64,000 nucleotides of DNA from Paenibacillus sp. FSL R7-0273 (lineage in GTDB: Bacteria; Bacillota; Bacilli; Paenibacillales; Paenibacillaceae): positions 7,224,922 through 7,288,921 of the forward strand of contig NZ_CP009283.1 of NCBI RefSeq assembly GCF_000758625.1. Direction: 5' to 3'. Numbering within the stretch: position 1 is the stretch's first letter; each line of letters opens with the position of its first letter. The notes beneath the pieces were generated by a model that was not told the DNA's origin, searched no databases, and saw nothing but the letters and a program-made list of their open reading frames with translations. Position numbers and translations under genes: made by a program. This document shows positions 44,693 to 52,540 of this stretch, in pieces.

Positions 44693-46651
44693 TTATCCCT
44701 CCTCTTCCGGCTGGATAATGCTTAGTCCATCGACATGCCTTTTTCCCATCAGCTTGCGCTTCTTACGGTTCTCCTTGCTCTCGAAGATGATATCCATATC
44801 ATAATCCTCAGGGTACAGCTCCTCCTTCGATAAATACGGCTTCAGCCGCTTATGATTAATCCGCAGCTTCTCCTTCTGAACCATTACGCCGACGATTCCC
44901 ATGCTGTCCATCCTGGCATATACGATTCCTGTCCGGTTGAGTGAGCTGATAAACACAGCATCCCCGATCTCAAAGCCGGAGACCGGAGCCTTGCTGTCCT
45001 TAGCCGAAGCCCCTGACAGCCGACCCTCCTGAACGGGCCCCTCTCCGCTGCCCTGGTGATGCTTGTGCCGGCTGTACGCCTTTATTCCGCTCTCCTTCCC
45101 CGGGAAGCTAATCCTGCCTTGTGGCCTGCCCTGCTGGCCTGCCAGCTCATGGGAACGCCGGATCACCTCTGCCGGAATCCCCAGCTTTTCTGCAATCTGC
45201 AGGGCATAGCTTTCGCCTGCCTCCCCAATCGTAAGCTTATAAAGCGGGCGCAGTGTATGCTTATCGAACTCCATCCGCGCGTTCTCAAATCCCGGGGCTG
45301 CAGCAGCGAATGATTTTAACTCATTGAAATGGGTAGTAACAACAATATTGGCACCCTTGCGGCTTAGCTCCTCCAGTATGGCGATTGAAAGAGCAACACC
45401 CTCGCCCGGGTCTGTCCCTGCGGCCAGCTCATCGATCAGCAGCAGCACGCCTCTTCCAGCGGAGCGCAGCATCCCTTCAATGCTCTTCATCTGGGCGGAG
45501 AAGGTGCTGAGCGACTGTGTCAGGCTCTGTCCGTCTCCGATTACACTGATAATATCTGAGAACACTGCGAATTCACTTTGCTCCTCTACCGGGATCAGCA
45601 GGCCGGATTGGACCATGGCACTCAATAGGCCAAGTGTCTTGAGGATAACCGTTTTACCGCCGGTATTCGGGCCGGTGACGATCAGGGACTTGTAGCTGCG
45701 GCCAAATTCCAGGCTGACCGGTACCATGTCCTTCAGCTCGGGGTGCCTGCCGCCATTCATCCGCAGGATTCCCTGTTCATTGAGCGCAACCTTGCGCGCA
45801 TTCAGAGACCGGGCATACTTGGCTTTAGCAAAGATAAAGTCATAGGTACCCGTCACCTCGATATTCATGCGCAGTGATTCCTGCTCCCGCTCCACAAGGC
45901 CGCTCAGCATACTGAGGATGATCCCCTCCTCCCTTGCCTCATCTGCTGCAAGCAGCTCCAGCTCACCCTGCAGAGCGGCAATTTCATACGGCTCCACGAA
46001 TACTGTCTGCCCGCTGGTCGACTGGTCCAGCACAGCCCCCTTCACCTGCTTGTGATACTCCCGCTTCACAGGGATCACATACCGCCCGCCCCGCATACTG
46101 ACCAGATTCTCCTGAAGGATCGGCTGATGCCTCGACATAATGCTGTCCAGCTTGCGCTGCAGCCGGTCCTTGGCTACTGCCAGCTGCTTACGTACCCGCT
46201 CCAGCCCTTTGCTGGCCTGGGTCTCGATTACACCGAAGCGGATACAGCGCTCAATCTCTTCCCGGAGCTGCGGCAGCTCCTGTAATGATGACCCGTAAGC
46301 AGCTATCCGCGGCGCGCTCTGCGCTTTGGAGACCATATATTTGCGCAGCTGCCCGCAGCTGTTCAAATAGACGGCAACCGCCGTCAAATCCTGTTCGTTG
46401 AACAAATAGCCGGTCCCCATCAGCGACATAACCCACTCAATCCCCTCCAGGGACGGCAGAGGCACACTGGCACCGCGCACAAGCAACTCCATAGCCTCCT
46501 CTGTCTCCTCCAGTGCACGCTGTATGGCTGGCATATAAACCATCGGCTCAAGCTCTCCGGCCAGCCTTTTACCTTCATAAGAGACTGCGTACCGTACAAC
46601 CTCCTGTTTAATTTCTTCATAACCGAGTGTGTGTAAGCTTTCAAGATTCAT
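44693..46651 (-). CDS. MutS2-like ATPase lacking the Smr nuclease domain
   Basis: 652 residues against about 780 for full MutS2. The N-terminal lever/clamp region of MutS2 (LGYEEIKQEVVRYAVSYEG; VIPVKREYHKQVKGAVLDQSTSGQTVFVEP) is followed by the ATPase: Walker A VTGPNTGGKTVILKTLG, Walker B LLIDELAAGTDP and the TTHFNELK motif. The C-terminal ~100 residues are basic and contain a KOW-like turn (FEIGDAVFISSLNRTG) but no Smr domain, so no endonuclease activity is expected. Full MutS2 rescues collided ribosomes or represses recombination; a Smr-less paralogue may be regulatory. The start has GAGGAGG. Structured leader RNA lies upstream. Confidence 0.85.
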   Translation of the reverse strand: MNLESLHTLGYEEIKQEVVRYAVSYEGKRLAGELEPMVYMPAIQRALEETEEAMELLVRGASVPLPSLEGIEWVMSLMGTGYLFNEQDLTAVAVYLNSCGQLRKYMVSKAQSAPRIAAYGSSLQELPQLREEIERCIRFGVIETQASKGLERVRKQLAVAKDRLQRKLDSIMSRHQPILQENLVSMRGGRYVIPVKREYHKQVKGAVLDQSTSGQTVFVEPYEIAALQGELELLAADEAREEGIILSMLSGLVEREQESLRMNIEVTGTYDFIFAKAKYARSLNARKVALNEQGILRMNGGRHPELKDMVPVSLEFGRSYKSLIVTGPNTGGKTVILKTLGLLSAMVQSGLLIPVEEQSEFAVFSDIISVIGDGQSLTQSLSTFSAQMKSIEGMLRSAGRGVLLLIDELAAGTDPGEGVALSIAILEELSRKGANIVVTTHFNELKSFAAAAPGFENARMEFDKHTLRPLYKLTIGEAGESYALQIAEKLGIPAEVIRRSHELAGQQGRPQGRISFPGKESGIKAYSRHKHHQGSGEGPVQEGRLSGASAKDSKAPVSGFEIGDAVFISSLNRTGIVYARMDSMGIVGVMVQKEKLRINHKRLKPYLSKEELYPEDYDMDIIFESKENRKKRKLMGKRHVDGLSIIQPEEEG

Positions 46652-46706
46652 TGATAATCCTCCTCTAAAATATTCCTGTAATTAGCCCGCACCTTTTCCG
46701 GGTAAC

Positions 46707-46745
46707 AAAAAAAGGGCAAAGACTGCACTATGCAGTCCTTGCCCT
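46707..46745 (-). terminator. strong leader terminator upstream of the mutS2-like gene
   Basis: AGGGCAAAGACTGCA pairs with TGCAGTCCTTGCCCT around a 3-base loop, followed by seven T on the minus strand. It lies 56 bases before the mutS2-like start, so transcription from further up would stop here unless antitermination occurs. Confidence 0.8.
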
Positions 46746-46814
46746 CACTAAAACGGTAATGTCCCTTGTATGCCCCGGCCTGCGGCGGTACCGCAAAACA
46801 TGCCCGGAAAACAG

Positions 46815-46840
46815 AAAAAACCGTGCTCAAGAGCACGGTT
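46815..46840 (-). terminator. terminator of the putative ncRNA
   Basis: AACCGTGCTC and GAGCACGGTT form a 10-bp stem with a 2-base apex (really a 4-base loop), followed by six T on the minus strand. Confidence 0.85.
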
Positions 46841-47046
46841 TATCACAAAGGAACATTCGCCGTTAAAGAGGCAATGTTGACGCTTCGCGTGTTCTTAACT
46901 AAATCATCCACCTAAAATAAGCAGTAAGCGCACAATAGCGCATACCTGAATAGAGCAGGCCCTCAGCACATGCTGGTCCTGCTGCCGCTTATCTTAAAGT
47001 GATATGAAATTGCTTAGTTAAGAACGCTCACCGACATCAAAATTTC
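46815..47046 (-). ncRNA. putative structured noncoding RNA of about 230 nt
   Basis: On the minus strand a consensus -10 (TATAAT, 47058-47053) precedes a region with dense pairing and a terminator at its end. The outer stem is a perfect 12-bp inverted repeat, TTAGTTAAGAAC (47014-47025) with GTTCTTAACTAA (46891-46902). Inside are a second stem (ATAAGC/GCTTAT) and two hairpins (AGCAGG...CCTGCT and GTA-GCGC...GCGC-TAC). A further AACATT/AATGTT hairpin precedes the terminator. No open reading frame with a ribosome site lies in it. The rod-and-branch shape is somewhat like 6S RNA, but I cannot confirm a family. Confidence 0.5.
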
Positions 47047-47052
47047 CCCTTT

Positions 47053-47058
47053 ATTATA
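47053..47058 (-). promoter_or_regulatory. -10 element of the putative ncRNA
   Basis: Perfect TATAAT on the minus strand, 28 bases before the outer stem. No good -35 is seen. Confidence 0.45.
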
Positions 47059-47093
47059 GGATACCTGTAATTTACTACATTCTGTTGCGCACG

Positions 47094-47468
47094 TCAATTC
47101 CCGGCAAAATAATTGAACACCCAGGTAATTCCGTTCTTATAATCGGATACCTGGCCGTGCAGCGCGCCAAAAAAAGTGTTCTGCAGCTCGACCTGGACCT
47201 TACCGCCGTCATCCGCCAGTCTTCCGTAGATGCCGCGCAGCTCCTCTTCGCTCTCCAGCGCCATAATTATGCTTACGTTCTCTGTCTTGGCACCGCGGCC
47301 GTAATCATCGGAGAAATGGATCAGGCTCTGGCCCAGCTGCAGATCAGCATGCAGAAGCTTTCCGTTGTGCTCGTTCAGCACTTTGATTTCCCCGCCGAAC
47401 ACACTCTGGTAATACTCAACTGACTCCCGTACATTTTCAATGATTACATAAGGGCTTGCACTGATCAT
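47094..47468 (-). CDS. VOC-superfamily (PhnB/glyoxalase-like) protein
   Basis: 124 residues with the beta-alpha-beta-beta-beta pattern of the vicinal-oxygen-chelate fold. YVIIENVRESVEYYQSVFGG and the later GxxxWVFNY strand are typical of PhnB-like members. Such proteins bind a metal and act on small molecules or give resistance by sequestration; the role here is unknown. The ATG at 47468 has GGAGG seven bases upstream. Confidence 0.8.
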   Translation of the reverse strand: MISASPYVIIENVRESVEYYQSVFGGEIKVLNEHNGKLLHADLQLGQSLIHFSDDYGRGAKTENVSIIMALESEEELRGIYGRLADDGGKVQVELQNTFFGALHGQVSDYKNGITWVFNYFAGN

Positions 47469-47552
47469 AATCATGCCTCCAGAGATTTTCTTTTTATTAT
47501 ATACAATTGCAGCGGCCGCTACTAAGCGAGAGTTTATCTGCTCAAGAATGCA

Positions 47553-47583
47553 GCAAAAAAGCAGCCGGCATAGCCGGCTGCTT
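47553..47583 (-). terminator. terminator of the rpsF-ssb-rpsR operon
   Basis: AAGCAGCCGGC (47559-47569) pairs with GCCGGCTGCTT (47573-47583), with six T on the minus strand. Confidence 0.9.
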
Positions 47584-47594
47584 CGTAAAACGTC

Positions 47595-47867
47595 CTATTC
47601 CGTTGTGTAAGGCAGCAGCGCGATTTGACGCGAGCGTTTTACAGCAATGGTCAGAGCGCGTTGGTATTTTGCACTTGTACCTGTTACACGACGCGGCAAA
47701 ATCTTTCCGCGTTCGCTGATGAACTTCTTGAGAAGCTCAGTGTCTTTATAGTCAATGTGAGTAATTTTGTTCACAGTGAAGTAGCACACTTTTTTGCGCT
47801 TGTTGCGTCCACCACGACGTGCCGGTCTTTTGTCGTTGTCTCCGCCTTCTCTTTGTTTGAAAGCCAT
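47595..47867 (-). CDS. rpsR: 30S ribosomal protein S18
   Basis: 90 residues with the conserved core [29 protein letters not shown] and a basic N-terminus. S18 binds S6 on the 30S platform. Third gene of rpsF-ssb-rpsR, 21 bases after ssb. Confidence 0.97.
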   Translation of the reverse strand: MAFKQREGGDNDKRPARRGGRNKRKKVCYFTVNKITHIDYKDTELLKKFISERGKILPRRVTGTSAKYQRALTIAVKRSRQIALLPYTTE

Positions 47868-47888
47868 GTTCTTTTCAGTCCTTCCTTA

Positions 47889-48395
47889 TTAAAATGGCAA
47901 ATCATCATCCGATATATCGATCGGTTTTCCATCGCCCGAAAAAGGATCTTGATTATTGTTGCTGCGCGAGAAATTATTGTTATTTCCGCGTGCACTGTTA
48001 CCGCCGTTACCGCCGCCATAGGCAGGCTCTTCAGGCATACTACCGCCACTCGGTGCATTTCCGCCTTCACGGTTCTGCGAGGATTCCAGGAAACGGACAT
48101 TATCAGCAATAACTTCAGTTACGTATACACGTTTACCTTCGTTATTCTCATAGTTCCGTACTTGGATGCGTCCTTCTACGGCTGCCAGACGTCCTTTGCG
48201 CAAATAATTGGCACAGGTCTCAGCCAGCTGTCTCCAGGTTACTACCGGGATGAAGTCCGCTTCGCGTTCACCGTTCTGGCCCGTAAAGTTACGGTCTACG
48301 GCAAGCGTAAACTGTGTTACGGCAACACCAGCAGGAGTATAACGAAGTTCCGGGTCACGGGTCAACCGACCGATCAGAATGATACGGTTCAACAA
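47889..48395 (-). CDS. ssb: single-stranded DNA-binding protein
   Basis: 168 residues. An OB fold (about 1-105, [21 protein letters not shown]) is followed by a Gly/Asn-rich linker and the acidic tip DDDLPF that recruits partner proteins. This is the essential SsbA type, coding between rpsF and rpsR as in all Bacillales. Confidence 0.97.
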   Translation of the reverse strand: MLNRIILIGRLTRDPELRYTPAGVAVTQFTLAVDRNFTGQNGEREADFIPVVTWRQLAETCANYLRKGRLAAVEGRIQVRNYENNEGKRVYVTEVIADNVRFLESSQNREGGNAPSGGSMPEEPAYGGGNGGNSARGNNNNFSRSNNNQDPFSGDGKPIDISDDDLPF

Positions 48396-48443
48396 TTCAA
48401 TCCCCTCCTTATAGCGCGATTTGTTACAAAGCTTGTCTCGATC

Positions 48444-48728
48444 TTAGGCAACGTCGTTCGTAATGAGATAACGAATAACTTCGTCGGAAATCTTCATGAT
48501 ACGCTCAAGCTCAGTAACTACTGCAGGTTCTGCAGTGAAGTTAACCAATACATAAACGCCATCACGGAATTTCTTGATCTCATACGCAAGACGGCGTTTA
48601 CCCTGCACATCGTGCTTTGTAATTTCCCCGCCGTTGGAGATGATGCCTTGGAATTTTTCGACTGCTGCTTGAACGGCTTCTTGTTCAATATCAGGACGAA
48701 TAATGTACATCACTTCGTATTTGCGCAT
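48444..48728 (-). CDS. rpsF: 30S ribosomal protein S6
   Basis: 94 residues, MRKYEVMYIIRPDIEQEAV..., the S6 fold. AAGGAGGTG precedes the ATG at 48728; an ATG three codons earlier overlaps this site. S6 binds S18, and in many bacteria the S6-S18 complex represses this operon through a leader hairpin; a candidate lies just upstream. Confidence 0.97.
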   Translation of the reverse strand: MRKYEVMYIIRPDIEQEAVQAAVEKFQGIISNGGEITKHDVQGKRRLAYEIKKFRDGVYVLVNFTAEPAVVTELERIMKISDEVIRYLITNDVA

Positions 48729-48754
48729 AAATTTCACCTCCTTATGGTCTTCGG

Positions 48755-48773
48755 CCCCTGATCATGTCAGGAG
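48755..48773 (-). promoter_or_regulatory. candidate S6:S18 autoregulatory leader hairpin
   Basis: CTCCTGA and TCAGGGG pair (7 bp, one G-U) around CATGA, followed by GGCCGAAGACC and then the rpsF ribosome site. The known rpsF leader motif contains a hairpin with a conserved CCG near the loop; the match here is only partial. Confidence 0.3.
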
Positions 48774-48944
48774 CAAGGAGCGAGCACAAACATAGACTCG
48801 CACCAAATCAGTTTACCAAATTGTGAAGCTGATTGCAAGCATATTCATACACAGCAGCTTGCAGGTACTTTTTAGCTACATGAAGCCCGGCGGCGCTGCA
48901 CACAATAGACCTGTATTTATCACCTTTATAGAGGAGGATTTATA

Positions 48945-49142
48945 ATGGGCGAGCAGACAGAGTATGAAAAAGGCGACCGGGCACCCAATCCTGGTGTTTA
49001 CACCGAGGTAGGTGAAGCGCGCAGCTTCCACACCCAGATCCAGAACCCGAAGCGGATTACAATGGAGAAGGGCGATATTTTTCCTGAGACCACCAACAAG
49101 GACCGCAAGTGGAAAAAGGTTGAGAAAGCGCGTGTCCATTAA
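48945..49142 (+). CDS. yjzC: YjzC family small protein
   Basis: 65 residues: MGEQTEYEKGDRAPNPGVYTE... The family is found in Bacillales and its role is unknown. It is hydrophilic with no Cys. GAGGAGG precedes the ATG. It runs opposite to its neighbours and is divergent from rpsF. Confidence 0.88.
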   Translation: MGEQTEYEKGDRAPNPGVYTEVGEARSFHTQIQNPKRITMEKGDIFPETTNKDRKWKKVEKARVH

Positions 49143-49220
49143 TTTTGTGCAGGCATGTATAAAAAGCTGACTAAGGCACATAATAAACTCAGGCAGTACA
49201 AAAGAGAGGTGTGGTTCCGT

Positions 49221-49289
49221 TGTACGTCGATGACGAACACAATCACTGGGATTCTGATTCAGCAACTATTGTAATCCGGGAACCGTGAA
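49221..49289 (+). CDS. possible 22-residue peptide
   Basis: A TTG-initiated frame of 22 codons (MYVDDEHNHWDSDSATIVIREP) with GAGGTG nine bases upstream, 80 bases after yjzC and before a plus-strand terminator at 49480. Acidic and compact. No family recognised; could be chance. Confidence 0.3.
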
Positions 49290-49479
49290 GCTGGCCCTCA
49301 AGTAGAAATGCTTAGCCGTTCTCAAAGGGCGGTATTCGTTTCTGCGGGAAAGGTAAGGATAAAGTATAGGGCAGCTTATACTTTCTTATCTTTTAAAAAA
49401 GGCATCAGCTTTTGCAATACCCAGCACTTTAGCGGCTTTAGACAGAAATATCCGAACATCATTGATGTACTGCCTCTGG
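49290..49479. other. spacer before a plus-strand terminator
   Basis: No supported gene. Short frames lack ribosome sites. Probably the 3' untranslated part of the yjzC-region transcript. Confidence 0.4.
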
Positions 49480-49508
49480 AGAGAGATCCGCAAGGATCTC
49501 TCTTTTTG
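49480..49508 (+). terminator. terminator of the yjzC-region transcript
   Basis: AGAGAGATCC (49480-49489) pairs with GGATCTCTCT (49494-49503), followed by TTTTT. Confidence 0.85.
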
Positions 49509-49558
49509 CATGCGTTAAAACAGCATCGCTGCTTCCCCTGAGCCACAGAATTATGCAC

Positions 49559-49583
49559 AAAAAAACCTCCGCAGCAGCGGAGG
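49559..49583 (-). terminator. terminator after tRNA-Ser
   Basis: CCTCCG (49566-49571) pairs with CGGAGG (49578-49583); seven T follow on the minus strand. Confidence 0.8.
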
Positions 49584-49613
49584 CCTGATTAGTCATATTA
49601 TAGATAGCTGTGG

Positions 49614-49704
49614 TGGCGGAGAGGGTGGGATTCGAACCCACGCACGCTTTGACACGCCTAACTGATTTCGAGTCAGCCCCCTTGGGCCTCTTGGGTACCT
49701 CTCC
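49614..49704 (-). tRNA. tRNA-Ser (anticodon CGA)
   Basis: 91 bases on the minus strand. The acceptor stem is GGAGAGG with CCTCTCC, discriminator G and encoded CCA. The anticodon arm CTGA-CTCGAAA-TCAG gives anticodon CGA, which reads UCG. A long variable arm (class II) and the T arm GTGGGTTCGAATCCCAC are present, as expected for serine. Confidence 0.96.
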
Positions 49705-49747
49705 GCAGCAAGACCTATTGTATCACGGTGATTTTACTTTTGCAAGC

Positions 49748-49972
49748 TTAATTATCAGAGCCCTCTGTTCCTGTTCCGGCGCCTTTTGAGCGGAGTACCT
49801 TCTTGAGGTTCTTCTCAAATTTAGCACGGGGGATCAGCACGCTGTGCTGGCAACCGGTGCATTTAATCCGGATATCCATCCCCATCCGGATGATCTCCAT
49901 CTCATTCGTGCCGCAGGGATGAGGCTTTTTCATCAGCACAATATCACCCAGCTCAAAAACCTTCCGTTCCAT
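49748..49972 (-). CDS. DUF951 family small protein
   Basis: 74 residues. The motif KKPHPCGTNEMEIIRMGMDIRIKC..C is that of DUF951, usually encoded between an MscS-type channel and ychF/parB in Firmicutes. Three Cys may bind zinc. Function unknown. Its start overlaps the stop of the channel gene by one base. Confidence 0.88.
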   Translation of the reverse strand: MERKVFELGDIVLMKKPHPCGTNEMEIIRMGMDIRIKCTGCQHSVLIPRAKFEKNLKKVLRSKGAGTGTEGSDN

Positions 49973-51000
49973 CAGTTCTCCCCCTCTTCTCCCTCTTGCG
50001 CTGCTGCGATCTGCCGTCTGGGAATTGCTCCTGCCGCCTCATTGGCTTCCCTGGCTGGTTTTACAAGCCCAGCATCGAGTGCCACCCTTGCCGCCTGTTC
50101 TTCCTGTTCAAGGGCCTTACGCGCAGCTTCAGCCTCCTCCAGTGCAGTCTGCTTCTCCAGTGCCTGCTTGATGTCACTCTGAATCTGGCGCTGCGCCGCA
50201 TCCCGGGCATTAGGCTGGCAATTGGCAGCTATCCGGATAACAAACTCTGATGTGCTCATCGACTGAACACCGAGAATAGTCGGGTACGCGATAATGTTGT
50301 CACTCCGCTCCTCAATTCCCTTCATTGCCTCGCCGATCAAGGCAAGCGTATGCTCCAGGCCCCGTTCAATCTTCACCGGCACATCTACAACAGCCATTGC
50401 ATTAGCCAGTGAGTAGTTCGTTACATTGATAATGGACCCGTTAGGAATAATGTGAACCTCGCCTGTGAAGCTTAGCAGTCTGGTCGTTCTGAGCCCGATC
50501 ATTTCCACGGTTCCTTTATAAGTACCGGTCTGAATCACATCACCGACTGCGAACTGATCCTCAAAAATGATAAAGAACCCGGTAATAACATCCTTGACCA
50601 AACTCTGTGCTCCAAAACCGATGGCCAGGCCAACAACCCCCGCACCTGCCAGGAGCGGCCCGAGATCGAAATTAAACTCGGAAAGAATCAGCATAATCAT
50701 GACAAAATTGCAGATAACCGTGACCACATTTTTCAGCAGGCCGCCCACTGTAGAAAAGCGCCGGCTGCTGGCCAAAATCCGGCTTCCGGTCATTTCCTTT
50801 TCCATCGAACGGTCAATGATCTTATAAACCACCTTAATAATCAGCCGGGTCAAGAGAAAGATTACAAGGATTCTCAGTCCCGAAAATAAAACACTTGCCC
50901 ACATATCAGCATCTGTTACCCAGTTCCATACTTTGTCCTTGAACCGGACAGCTTCATCCAGTGCCTCAGCTGCCGTTGCTTCCAGCCTCCAAACCTGCAT
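49972..51000 (-). CDS. small-conductance mechanosensitive channel (MscS family)
   Basis: 342 residues. Three membrane helices: about 25-55, 75-95 and the pore helix with GAGVVGLAIGFGAQSLVKDVITGFF, the Gly/Ala-rich TM3 pattern of MscS. The beta domain follows (FEDQFAVGDVIQTGTYKGTVEMIGLRTTRL). The C-terminal ~50 residues are Ala/Glu-rich and probably coiled coil, longer than in YkuT. The channel opens under membrane tension to release solutes. The ATG at 51000 has GGGAGGAAG. Confidence 0.92.
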   Translation of the reverse strand: MQVWRLEATAAEALDEAVRFKDKVWNWVTDADMWASVLFSGLRILVIFLLTRLIIKVVYKIIDRSMEKEMTGSRILASSRRFSTVGGLLKNVVTVICNFVMIMLILSEFNFDLGPLLAGAGVVGLAIGFGAQSLVKDVITGFFIIFEDQFAVGDVIQTGTYKGTVEMIGLRTTRLLSFTGEVHIIPNGSIINVTNYSLANAMAVVDVPVKIERGLEHTLALIGEAMKGIEERSDNIIAYPTILGVQSMSTSEFVIRIAANCQPNARDAAQRQIQSDIKQALEKQTALEEAEAARKALEQEEQAARVALDAGLVKPAREANEAAGAIPRRQIAAAQEGEEGEN

Positions 51001-51019
51001 CCCGTTTCTTCCTCCCTCA

Positions 51020-51277
51020 CTAAGCACTTAACTCTATATACCCGCTTCCCTCTTCATCCTTACTGAAGATACCGCGGATTTCAACGTTCTGCCCGGTGAT
51101 GATCTCCCTTACTCCGGCAAGGTCTTCTCGAAAAAACTGAATGGACATCGCACAGCCTGCCGTAATCTCCTTGGGAGTCGGGAAGATATCGATTTCAATT
51201 TCTGCATACTCCAGCAGCATTTCAGCACGCAGTGCCTGCTGCGTAGAGTCAAATGCAATCAGCAGCTCTTCCTTCAA
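51020..51277 (-). CDS. DUF3343 family protein
   Basis: 85 residues, KEELLIAFDSTQQALRAEMLL..., with the DUF3343 signature FPTPKEITAGCAMSIQF holding one conserved Cys. Relatives may act in sulfur transfer; several are encoded near SelD/cysteine desulfurase-type genes, and a desulfurase-like enzyme is encoded 1.3 kb away. The TTG start at 51277 with GGGAGG seven bases upstream gives the usual family length. The frame is open to 51454, but that would run into the divergent yyaC. Confidence 0.75.
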   Translation of the reverse strand: MKEELLIAFDSTQQALRAEMLLEYAEIEIDIFPTPKEITAGCAMSIQFFREDLAGVREIITGQNVEIRGIFSKDEEGSGYIELSA

Positions 51278-51438
51278 CTCCTTGCCTCCCTCTGGGCTTA
51301 TGGTCCTATCTCTTGCGCCTGTAGTATAAAAAATCTCTTCCATCCATATACTAGGAACATCAAAACACAATCTTTGAATCACCAATGTATGCCTGCCGCT
51401 ATTTTCGTAGAAGCTCCGTTTTAAGAAAGGAAGGTTAT

Positions 51439-52047
51439 ATGAACTTAACCTCAAAAGCTGCTCCGCTTAATGAGCCGACCTGCCTCAAGATGCTGCATAC
51501 CGACCCGAATATTTACTCAAGCATTACCCACCGGTTGCTGTTTCATTTTTCACGTACACGTCCTGACACGCCTATTGTCATTGTCTGTGTCGGTACAGAC
51601 CGTTCTACCGGTGACTCTCTTGGTCCGCTTGTAGGTACAGCCTTATCCCGCTTTCACAGTCCGTTATTTCACCTGTACGGAACACTGGACGAGCCTGTGC
51701 ATGCCGTTAACCTGGAGGAGACACTCACACTCATTTATAACAAGCACAATGACCCTTTTATTATCGGGATCGATGCCTGCCTGGGGCATTCCGCCAGTGT
51801 CGGCTGCATCCAGGTTGTTGACGGCCCTCTCCGTCCCGGTGCCGGTGTTAACAAGCAGCTTCCTCCTGTAGGAGATATACATTTAACCGGAATCGTTAAT
51901 GTGGGCGGATTCATGGAGTATTTTGTGCTGCAGAATACACGTTTGAGCCTCGTCATGCGTTTATCAGATATAATTGCCGTCAGTCTATTCTCGGCCTTGA
52001 AGCAATGGAATCTTCATGCTAACTCTGCTGCTGCGCTTGAGCAATGA
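51439..52047 (+). CDS. yyaC: YyaC family spore protease-like protein (DUF1256)
   Basis: 202 residues. The segment IVIVCVGTDRSTGDSLGPLVGT and IIGIDACLGHSASVG are typical of YyaC, a relative of the spore protease GPR found in spore formers next to parAB. Role in sporulation is inferred from family distribution. ATG 51439 follows AAAGGAAGG. The end overlaps the convergent DUF4446 gene by 29 bases. Confidence 0.9.
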   Translation: MNLTSKAAPLNEPTCLKMLHTDPNIYSSITHRLLFHFSRTRPDTPIVIVCVGTDRSTGDSLGPLVGTALSRFHSPLFHLYGTLDEPVHAVNLEETLTLIYNKHNDPFIIGIDACLGHSASVGCIQVVDGPLRPGAGVNKQLPPVGDIHLTGIVNVGGFMEYFVLQNTRLSLVMRLSDIIAVSLFSALKQWNLHANSAAALEQ

Positions 52048-52519
52048 CTTCCTTTTCTTCAGGTGACAGCGGGTACTGTGAAGCTCCGTTTTCAAGCGGC
52101 TTGGCATAAATATAAGAATTTTCCCGGTTGTGCAGGCTCGTTAAGACTACACCGTTACTATTGTCATCTACGATGGCTATCGAGAAGCTCAGGTCGCTCC
52201 CTCTTTCTCCGAAGGCATTATACCGCTTCACTGCTACTTTAGATTTCATGCCGCGCATTTTGCTTTGTGCTGCTTCAATCAGCGCCTTATGCTCACGTTG
52301 GCCCTCGTCCAGGCGCTCACTCTGATTTTTCAGATCGATCAGCAAGCTTTCCAGATCCTCAACACCGTTCCCGTTCATCATTGCATCATATTTACGACGC
52401 ATCCGGCGGAGCTTGCTGCCTTGGACCAGCTGGACAATCACCAGTATTAAGATTATGACTGCAGCCGCAAATATAACCAACGAAATCTGTTCATTAATCA
52501 TCTGATTTAGCTCTAACAT
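52019..52519 (-). CDS. DUF4446 family membrane protein
   Basis: 166 residues. One N-terminal helix (ISLVIFAAAVIILILVIVQLV) then a coiled-coil stretch (about 55-90) and the conserved VAVKRYNAFGERGSDLSFSIAIVDDNSNGVVLTSLHNRE. The family is widespread in Firmicutes beside parAB; function unknown. Confidence 0.88.
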   Translation of the reverse strand: MLELNQMINEQISLVIFAAAVIILILVIVQLVQGSKLRRMRRKYDAMMNGNGVEDLESLLIDLKNQSERLDEGQREHKALIEAAQSKMRGMKSKVAVKRYNAFGERGSDLSFSIAIVDDNSNGVVLTSLHNRENSYIYAKPLENGASQYPLSPEEKEVIAQAQQQS

Positions 52520-52540
52520 GTATGGACCATCCTTTTATCT

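Noticed and set aside
46785..46794. T-box riboswitch upstream of the mutS2-like gene
   Set aside because: Only GGTACCGC matches the 14-base T-box; flanking bases differ, the motif is a self-paired hairpin, and the gene is not an aminoacylation or amino-acid gene.
46815..47046. Firm call of 6S RNA
   Set aside because: The outer stem and large internal loop fit, but the interior forms two hairpins on a junction rather than one rod, and no family sequence could be recognised by eye.
49308..49541. 77-codon plus-strand frame after yjzC
   Set aside because: It has no ribosome site and runs through the terminator at 49480-49508.
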